Shown: in pieces, positions 1 to 5,965 of the stretch
Numbering within the stretch: position 1 is the stretch's first letter
How the letters are laid out: every line of letters starts with the position of its first letter
Origin: an uncultured Microbacteriaceae bacterium
GTDB lineage: Bacteria > Actinomycetota > Actinomycetes > Actinomycetales > Microbacteriaceae
Reading direction: 5' to 3'
NCBI GenBank assembly: GCA_937896185.1
Contig: CALBMG010000146.1
Span: 1-5,965, forward strand
Length of the DNA stretch: 5,965 nucleotides
The notes under the pieces: model-generated
Told to the model about the DNA's origin: nothing
The model's database searches: none
The model's input: only the letters and a program-made list of their open reading frames with translations
Program-made: the position numbers and the translations under genes

Positions 1-926
1 CAAAGGCATACAATCCCCTCTTTATTTATGGCGGATCGGGTCTGGGTAAAACCCACCTGTTGCACGCAATCGGTCACTATGCACAAGGTCTATTCCCTGG
101 GGTCAAAGTTCGTTATGTCTCGAGTGAAGAATTCACAAACGACTACATCAATTCGATCGCCGCAAACCAGATGGCAGCATTTAATGCGCGATACCGCGAA
201 GTCGATGTCCTTCTGATTGATGACATTCAGTTTCTTCAGGGTAAAGACGCCACGCAAGACACGTTCTTCCACACGTTCAACACTCTGCACGAGCACGGCA
301 AGCAGGTCGTTATCACGAGTGATTTGCCGCCTAAACAGCTGACGGGTTTTGAGGATCGCATGCGCAGCCGCTTTGGCTGGGGCTTGATTACCGATATTCA
401 GGCACCCGATTTGGAAACTCGTATCGCCATTTTGCGGAAAAAAGCAATCAACGAACATCTGGGAATTGATGACGATGTTCTGGAGTACATTGCGACGAAG
501 GTGTCGTCCAACATTCGTGAACTTGAGGGAACTCTGATTCGCGTCACGGCTTTTGCCAACTTGAATCGTGTGCCCGTAGACCTGGGGTTGGTCCAAACGA
601 TTCTGAAGGACATGATCACTCTGGAAGATGGCGACATTTCTCCAGTAGAAATCATCGAACAAACCGCACAGTACTTCGAATTGTCCATCAATGATCTGTA
701 TGGCCCGTCACGTGCGGCCGGCATTGCCACGGCACGACAAATTGCTATGTATTTGTGTCGCGAACTGACATCTTTGTCGTTGCCGAAGATCGGTCAGTTG
801 CTTGACCGCGACCACACGACCGTCATGTATGCAAACAAGAAGATTGCAGATCTGATGAAGGAACGGCGTTCGATTTACAACCAGGTCACCGATCTGACCC
901 AAATTATCAAGCAATCAAAGCGATAA
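1..926 (+). CDS. dnaA: Chromosomal replication initiator protein DnaA, 3' part (5' end outside the window)
   Basis: DnaA is the AAA+ ATPase that binds DnaA boxes at oriC, oligomerises with ATP, opens the duplex and starts chromosome replication. The reading frame is open from the left edge, with full codons from base 3, and about 307 residues are present up to TAA at 924-926. Seen in order: AYNPLFIYG, Walker A GGSGLGKT (bases 30-53), Walker B VLLIDD (207-224), sensor 1 ITSD (312-323), the RFGWGL arginine-finger region (from 369), sensor 2 NIRELEG (510-530), and domain IV with [14 protein letters not shown] followed by [13 protein letters not shown] (from 807). Domains I and II and the first few residues of domain III are missing, cut by the window edge. 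The C-terminal half ([12 protein letters not shown]) is typically actinobacterial. One oddity is that the turn before RDHTT reads LLD, where the family usually has FG or FGG. The gene is followed directly by oriC, as expected. The identification is certain. Confidence 0.98.
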   Translation, partial: KAYNPLFIYGGSGLGKTHLLHAIGHYAQGLFPGVKVRYVSSEEFTNDYINSIAANQMAAFNARYREVDVLLIDDIQFLQGKDATQDTFFHTFNTLHEHGKQVVITSDLPPKQLTGFEDRMRSRFGWGLITDIQAPDLETRIAILRKKAINEHLGIDDDVLEYIATKVSSNIRELEGTLIRVTAFANLNRVPVDLGLVQTILKDMITLEDGDISPVEIIEQTAQYFELSINDLYGPSRAAGIATARQIAMYLCRELTSLSLPKIGQLLDRDHTTVMYANKKIADLMKERRSIYNQVTDLTQIIKQSKR

Positions 927-945
927 ATCGAGTTAACCCACAGCT

Positions 946-967
946 TTATCCCCATACTTGTGGAAAA
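946..967. promoter_or_regulatory. Convergent pair of near-consensus DnaA boxes
   Basis: TTATCCCCA (946-954, + strand) and TTTTCCACA (959-967, - strand) each differ from TTATCCACA at one position. They face each other across a 4-bp spacer, 19 bp after the dnaA stop codon. A closely spaced inverted pair is a plausible nucleation site for DnaA binding at the left end of oriC, and it could also mediate DnaA-dependent control of nearby transcription. The matches are seen directly; the function is inferred. Confidence 0.7.
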
Positions 968-982
968 CTGCAGCAAATTCGT

Positions 983-1032
983 GGAAAAAAACTTTTTCCT
1001 GTGCAAAACCAAGTAAACACGAGTAATTACTC
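983..1032. other. Candidate DNA unwinding element (A/T-rich tract with inverted repeats)
   Basis: This is the most A/T-rich part of oriC. It contains an A7 run (985-991) and a T5 run (993-997) that form an inverted repeat, GGAAAAA (983-989) / TTTTTCC (993-999), around a 3-nt centre. It then continues through AAAACCAAGTAAAC to the palindrome GAGTAATTACTC (1021-1032). It lies between the left box pair and the right box cluster. Low duplex stability in that place suggests the DUE, but I have not calculated melting energies, and the A/T-rich stretch around 1138-1195 next to dnaN is an alternative site. Confidence 0.45.
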
Positions 1033-1100
1033 ACGAGTTCTTCCCAAACTCCACACAGGTTTTGGACAACTTTCACGGATGTAGTTCAGCCAGATATCAA

Positions 1101-1137
1101 CTATCCACCGAAGTTATCCACATATCCACCGACGTTA
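1101..1137 (+). promoter_or_regulatory. Phased DnaA-box cluster containing the perfect box
   Basis: Three same-strand boxes are packed together: CTATCCACC (1101-1109), the perfect TTATCCACA (1114-1122) and ATATCCACC (1122-1130), the last two sharing base 1122. The outer two sit inside a 15-nt direct repeat, TATCCACCGA(A/C)GTTA, at 1102-1116 and 1123-1137. It has one mismatch and a period of 21 bp, two helical turns, which puts the outer boxes on the same face of the DNA. This looks like the main DnaA filament-nucleating array of the origin. The repeat is seen directly; its role is inferred. Confidence 0.75.
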
Positions 1138-1249
1138 AGAGTATGAGTCTTTACTTACAGAAGAGGCTCGGATAAATAACGAAACAGCATTTTGAATGTC
1201 GGCCCGCTGTGCCAGAATTAGACACCGAATGAATGACAAGAGGTAAATC

Positions 1250-2401
1250 GTGAAATTCCAATCGAACAAGGACGTCCTTGCGTCGGCGATTATTTTTGCC
1301 ACCAAACTCATCGTGGGAAAAAATTCCAACCCGCTTCTCTCGGGTATCCGGATTGAGGCAACGTCCGATGCCGTAGAACTCTCGTCATTCGATCACGATG
1401 TTTCGACCAAAACAACGATTGCTGCCGAAGTCGATGCTCCCGGTGTTGTATTGGTTTCGGGCAAAATGATTTCCGACATCGTCAGCCGTCTGCCTCACGA
1501 ACAGGTGACCTTGAGCCTTGCTGACGGAAAATTGTCGATCGCATCGGGTTCCGCAAAATTCTCGTTAGCCACAATGCCAGTTGCGGACTACCCCAACCTT
1601 CCCGAGCTTCCCCCCACTGTGGGAACCATCGATGGCGAAGACTTTGCGCAGGCAATCGCACAGGTCGGTGTCGCTGCATTGCGTGATGACGGACAGCCCG
1701 CGATCGGAAATATTTCGGTCGAACTGTCAGCCGACACAATTTCGTTCACGGCAACGGACAAGTACCGTATTGCTTCACGCGATATTGCATGGAAAAAGTC
1801 GGGAATCACCGATCCGCTGCAGGTTTTGGTTCCGGCACGTGTGCTCACAGAAGTGGGAAAGATGTTTCACCAGAACGACGAAGTTAGCATTTCGTTGTAC
1901 ACCAGCGGCGAAAAAGAAATCATTGCTCTGTCGGCCGGTGACAAGGTTGTCACCTCGAGCCTTGGTAAGGGAATGTTCCCCCATGTACGTCGTCTGCTGG
2001 ATGACAAGGGACACGGAGAATCTTTTGCAATCGTCTCAGCCTCCGAACTGATCGATGCTACTCGCCGAGTTTCGTTGGTTATCGACAAAGACAACGCACT
2101 GCGCTATTCCTTTGACGAAAACGGTGTTCAGTTGGACGCCGTTAACGGAGAAAATGCACAGGGATCCGAAACTGTCGACATTCACCTCGTTGGTGAACCC
2201 GTTGTTGCCTGGTTGAAGCCAAAACTCTTCATCGATGGACTGGCCGGAGCCCACAGCCAATTTGTCCGTTTGGGTTTCACAGCATCAAGCGAACCGGGCA
2301 AGGCCGGCCCCGTCTTGTTCACGGCACACACCAGCCGAGATGATGCATCGGTTCACACGTCGTACCGCTATTTGATGCAGCCCAACCTGCTGCCCCGCTA
2401 G
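1250..2401 (+). CDS. dnaN: DNA polymerase III subunit beta (sliding clamp)
   Basis: DnaN is the ring-shaped homodimer that tethers the replicative polymerase to DNA and acts as a docking hub for ligase, MutS and translesion polymerases. The 383-residue length is normal for actinobacterial clamps. It starts MKFQ, as clamps commonly start with a short MKF-type strand. The segment YPNLPELP (residues 114-121) marks the domain 1/2 boundary, ATDKYRIASRDIAW (168-181) is the conserved domain 2 motif, and GMFPHVRRLL (from 241) precedes domain 3. The C-terminus YRYLMQPNLLPR carries the clamp-type YL-M-P ending, although the M and P are separated by a Q and the tail runs slightly longer than the common YLLMPVRL form. 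The start is GTG at 1250, supported by AAGAGGT at 1238-1244 with a 5-nt spacer. It is the first gene of a dnaN-recF-dciA run, with only 8 nt before recF. The identification is certain. Confidence 0.98.
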   Translation: MKFQSNKDVLASAIIFATKLIVGKNSNPLLSGIRIEATSDAVELSSFDHDVSTKTTIAAEVDAPGVVLVSGKMISDIVSRLPHEQVTLSLADGKLSIASGSAKFSLATMPVADYPNLPELPPTVGTIDGEDFAQAIAQVGVAALRDDGQPAIGNISVELSADTISFTATDKYRIASRDIAWKKSGITDPLQVLVPARVLTEVGKMFHQNDEVSISLYTSGEKEIIALSAGDKVVTSSLGKGMFPHVRRLLDDKGHGESFAIVSASELIDATRRVSLVIDKDNALRYSFDENGVQLDAVNGENAQGSETVDIHLVGEPVVAWLKPKLFIDGLAGAHSQFVRLGFTASSEPGKAGPVLFTAHTSRDDASVHTSYRYLMQPNLLPR

Positions 2402-2409
2402 GTCACACG

Positions 2410-3519
2410 ATGAGAATCGCGGGGGTTCAGCTTTCCGCATGGCGTAATTACGACAATCAAGTCGCCGTATTCGAGTCTTCACCCACGATTTTGATCGGGT
2501 CCAACGGTCAGGGAAAAACGAATTTCGTCGAAGCCATTGCCTATGCAGCGCGGGGTAAATCACATCGCGTGTCCGCGGATTCGGCCCTGGTCGGCGCCGG
2601 AAAACCCGAGGCTCACCTGCGGATGCGTGTCGTCGATGGAAATCGAACTCTTGATGTCGATGTTGCGGTCAAATCCAGTGGATCAAATCAGGTTCGACTC
2701 AATGGACAACCGTCAAAAAAACGCGAGTTGATTCGTTTATTACCCGTGGTGATGTTTGCGCCGGAAGATATGGACATTATTCGTGGTGAACCACAAGCTC
2801 GCCGCGATTTTCTCGATGATGTCCTCGCGCTGGCTACCGCACGGTTTTCCGGGGTCTTGAGCGACTACGACAGGGTATTGCGTCAACGCAATGCGTTGTT
2901 GAAGAGCCTCAAATCACACAAATTAGACGCAGATCTGTCAACCCTGGATGCGTGGACCGAAAACCTCATCGTATTGGCCGGCCAAATCATCCGGGAACGC
3001 CGCCGAATTATTGATCGAATTTCGCCAGATTTCGCGCGCGACTACGTCGCGATTGCCGGGGGTTCTGCGGCGGCCGGACTGAGCATTCAGGAAACTGTGG
3101 GTGAAGATTGCCCGTCTGCACAAATCGAGGAAAGGCTTCGAGAACTTTTCCTCAATAAACAGAACGAGGAACGCGAGCGCGGGACGACACTCGTCGGTCC
3201 GCACCGTGACGACCTGGTGATCACTCTCAACGGTTTGCCGGGGCGAACTCATTCCAGCCAAGGCGAAGCATGGTCGTTGGCCATTGCTCTGCGGCTTGCG
3301 ATGGTGGACATCACCCGCGAAACATCGACGGTGGGCGATCCCGTCGTCATTTTGGATGATGTGTTTTCCGAACTCGATAGTGCACGACGTGAACGGCTCG
3401 CCGCACATTTGAGGGACATTGAACACATCATCATCACCGCGGCCGATGAATCCAGCCTTCCCGAGAGCTTGGGCGGAACGCGTTACCGGGTTTCCGGCGG
3501 GGTGATCGAACGTGAGTAG
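2410..3519 (+). CDS. recF: DNA replication and repair protein RecF
   Basis: RecF is an SMC/ABC-like ATPase that, with RecO and RecR, recognises single-strand gaps and helps load RecA at stalled forks. The 369 residues are a normal length. Seen: an N-terminal WRNY (11-14) matching the family FRNY motif, Walker A GSNGQGKT (30-37), a GPHRDD motif (263-268), an ABC-type signature HSSQGEAWS (281-289), and Walker B VVILDDVFSELD (312-323) including the D-loop. The middle region (about residues 130-210) is the helical arm that replaces the long coiled coil of true SMC proteins. The start is ATG at 2410. An AGGT at 2400-2403 overlaps the dnaN stop codon, so translation is probably coupled to dnaN. The 3' end overlaps dciA by 8 nt. 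No motif is damaged. Confidence 0.97.
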   Translation: MRIAGVQLSAWRNYDNQVAVFESSPTILIGSNGQGKTNFVEAIAYAARGKSHRVSADSALVGAGKPEAHLRMRVVDGNRTLDVDVAVKSSGSNQVRLNGQPSKKRELIRLLPVVMFAPEDMDIIRGEPQARRDFLDDVLALATARFSGVLSDYDRVLRQRNALLKSLKSHKLDADLSTLDAWTENLIVLAGQIIRERRRIIDRISPDFARDYVAIAGGSAAAGLSIQETVGEDCPSAQIEERLRELFLNKQNEERERGTTLVGPHRDDLVITLNGLPGRTHSSQGEAWSLAIALRLAMVDITRETSTVGDPVVILDDVFSELDSARRERLAAHLRDIEHIIITAADESSLPESLGGTRYRVSGGVIERE

Positions 3520-3988
3520 CCACCCCGAGGAACCGTCGCGTCTGTACCTGCACATCGTCGAAATATTCAAGGGCGAAAAGCGTGCGCGCAGACCCAAAGC
3601 GAAACCCGTTGTTGGTTCTATGCCTTTTGACGAGGGCCGTGACCCCAGAACGCTGGGAATGATTCTCGATAATGATGCTCGCAGCAAGGGGTGGGCTGTC
3701 CACATCGCACGCGCGACGATCATGGAAAACTGGTCCAGTGTGGTCGGCGAGGATGTCGCAGCACACACGACGCCAGAGATTGTGGACGACACTTTGGCCA
3801 TCCAGTGTGACTCGTCAGCATGGGCGACACAGCTGCGAATCTTGCGCGCTGATATCGCGACCGAATTACACAACCGTTTTCCCGATGCCGCGATACAACA
3901 GGTCGACGTAATCGGCCCGGGCGTACCTCGTCAAAATTACGGCCCACGAACCGTCAAATGGCGCGGTCCGCGCGATACTTACGGCTAA
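3512..3988 (+). CDS. dciA: DUF721 family protein, probable DciA replicative-helicase loader
   Basis: DUF721/DciA proteins interact with the replicative helicase DnaB and are the ancestral helicase operators in bacteria lacking DnaC or DnaI (known for the family; not shown for this protein). The 158-residue product has a basic, probably disordered N-terminus (KGEKRARRPKAKP, about 20-32). It is followed by the DUF721 core: GWAVHIARATIMENWSSVVGEDVAAHTTP, then a WATQLR motif (104-109), and it ends in the actinobacterial signature GPRDTYG (152-158). The GTG start at 3512 overlaps the recF stop by 8 nt and has a G-rich GGCGGGG about 9 nt upstream (3496-3502). The next in-frame ATG, at residue 37, would remove the basic segment, so GTG is preferred. 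Its place between recF and gyrB matches Rv0004 of Mycobacterium tuberculosis. The family call is firm; the helicase-loader role is inferred from the family. Confidence 0.9.
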   Translation: MSSHPEEPSRLYLHIVEIFKGEKRARRPKAKPVVGSMPFDEGRDPRTLGMILDNDARSKGWAVHIARATIMENWSSVVGEDVAAHTTPEIVDDTLAIQCDSSAWATQLRILRADIATELHNRFPDAAIQQVDVIGPGVPRQNYGPRTVKWRGPRDTYG

Positions 3989-4021
3989 GCCACGTATTTT
4001 GGTCTGCACCCGTAATTCCGG

Positions 4022-4035
4022 CGCGCTACAGCGCG
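4022..4035 (+). other. Small GC hairpin between dciA and gyrB, possibly a weak terminator
   Basis: CGCGC (4022-4026) and GCGCG (4031-4035) form a perfect 5-bp stem with the loop TACA. It lies 33 nt after the dciA stop. No run of T follows, so it is not a standard intrinsic terminator; actinobacteria often lack long T-tracts, so a partial attenuator remains possible. The stem is flanked by near-identical AATTCCGG (4014-4021) and AATTTCCGG (4036-4044). The outer AATT segments could add four pairs below a 4-nt bulge. Confidence 0.35.
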
Positions 4036-4044
4036 AATTTCCGG

Positions 4045-5965
<1,921 letters not shown>

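Larger units (their letters stand above)
927..1249. other. oriC: Replication origin oriC (dnaA-dnaN intergenic region)
   Basis: This 323-bp gap between dnaA and dnaN has no plausible gene and holds many matches to the DnaA box TTATCCACA. There is one perfect box at 1114-1122 (+). One-mismatch boxes are TTATCCCCA at 946-954 (+) and TTTTCCACA at 959-967 (-). Two-mismatch candidates are TAACCCACA 934-942 (+), TTTTCCACG 980-988 (-), TTTTGCACA 1000-1008 (-), TTGTCCAAA 1061-1069 (-), CTATCCACC 1101-1109 (+) and ATATCCACC 1122-1130 (+). An A/T-rich tract lies between the left and right box groups. The dnaA-dnaN gap is the known oriC site in actinobacteria, so location and content agree. The weaker boxes are inference, because two-mismatch 9-mers also occur by chance. 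The dnaN promoter should lie toward the right end, but I found no convincing -35/-10 pair there. Confidence 0.93.

Noticed and set aside
90..662. 190-codon minus-strand open frame inside dnaA
   Set aside because: It is antisense to the conserved AAA+ domain of DnaA and has no recognisable motif.
983..999. Inverted repeat considered as the dnaA transcription terminator
   Set aside because: The stem is almost all A-T with only two G-C pairs, lies among DnaA boxes and lacks a separate T-tract after a stable stem. An origin role is more likely.
1192..1220. TTGAAT ... GAATTA as a dnaN promoter (17-bp spacer)
   Set aside because: The -10 matches the consensus poorly. An alternative, TTTACT (1150-1155) with TAAATA (1173-1178), is no better, so no dnaN promoter is annotated.
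2938..3873. Long 311-codon open frame on the minus strand across recF and dciA
   Set aside because: It is fully antisense to two well-identified genes, has no recognisable domain and crosses their junction. It is a codon-usage shadow.

Overview
This window is the chromosomal replication-origin neighbourhood of an actinobacterium. It reads left to right, all on the + strand: the 3' part of dnaA, a 323-bp non-coding gap with DnaA boxes (oriC), dnaN, recF, a DUF721/DciA gene, a 134-bp gap with a probable promoter, and a gyrB that runs off the right edge. The gene order, the DnaA C-terminal half and the short DciA protein ending in GPRDTYG all point to Actinomycetes (class-level inference). Base composition looks close to half G+C by eye, which is low for that group. 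There is no gnd gene between dnaN and recF, although many actinobacteria have one there. I cannot place the genus from sequence alone; a reduced-GC lineage related to Micrococcales or Bifidobacteriales would fit.

Layout. Bases 1-926 hold about 307 residues of DnaA, from just before Walker A to the natural stop. Bases 927-1249 are oriC: one perfect DnaA box (TTATCCACA), several boxes with one or two mismatches, a 21-bp-phased repeat of box-containing sequence, and an A/T-rich stretch that could be the unwinding element. dnaN (1250-2401), recF (2410-3519) and dciA (3512-3988) form a compact operon, with an 8-nt gap and then an 8-nt overlap. Bases 3989-4122 contain a small GC hairpin, a TAGACT -10 element and a 15-bp palindrome in the gyrB leader. 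gyrB starts at 4123.

Together the genes cover initiation (DnaA at oriC), probable helicase loading (DciA), processive synthesis (beta clamp), gap repair at stalled forks (RecF) and removal of positive supercoils (gyrase). This is ordinary, conserved housekeeping DNA. I see no mobile element, CRISPR array, defence gene or RNA gene, and no undescribed protein system.

The most notable anomaly is technical. The last 18 bases (5948-5965) match the Illumina TruSeq adapter exactly and interrupt gyrB inside a conserved motif. The right edge is therefore an untrimmed contig end and not biological sequence. The most interesting biological detail is the phased box array at 1101-1137 in oriC.
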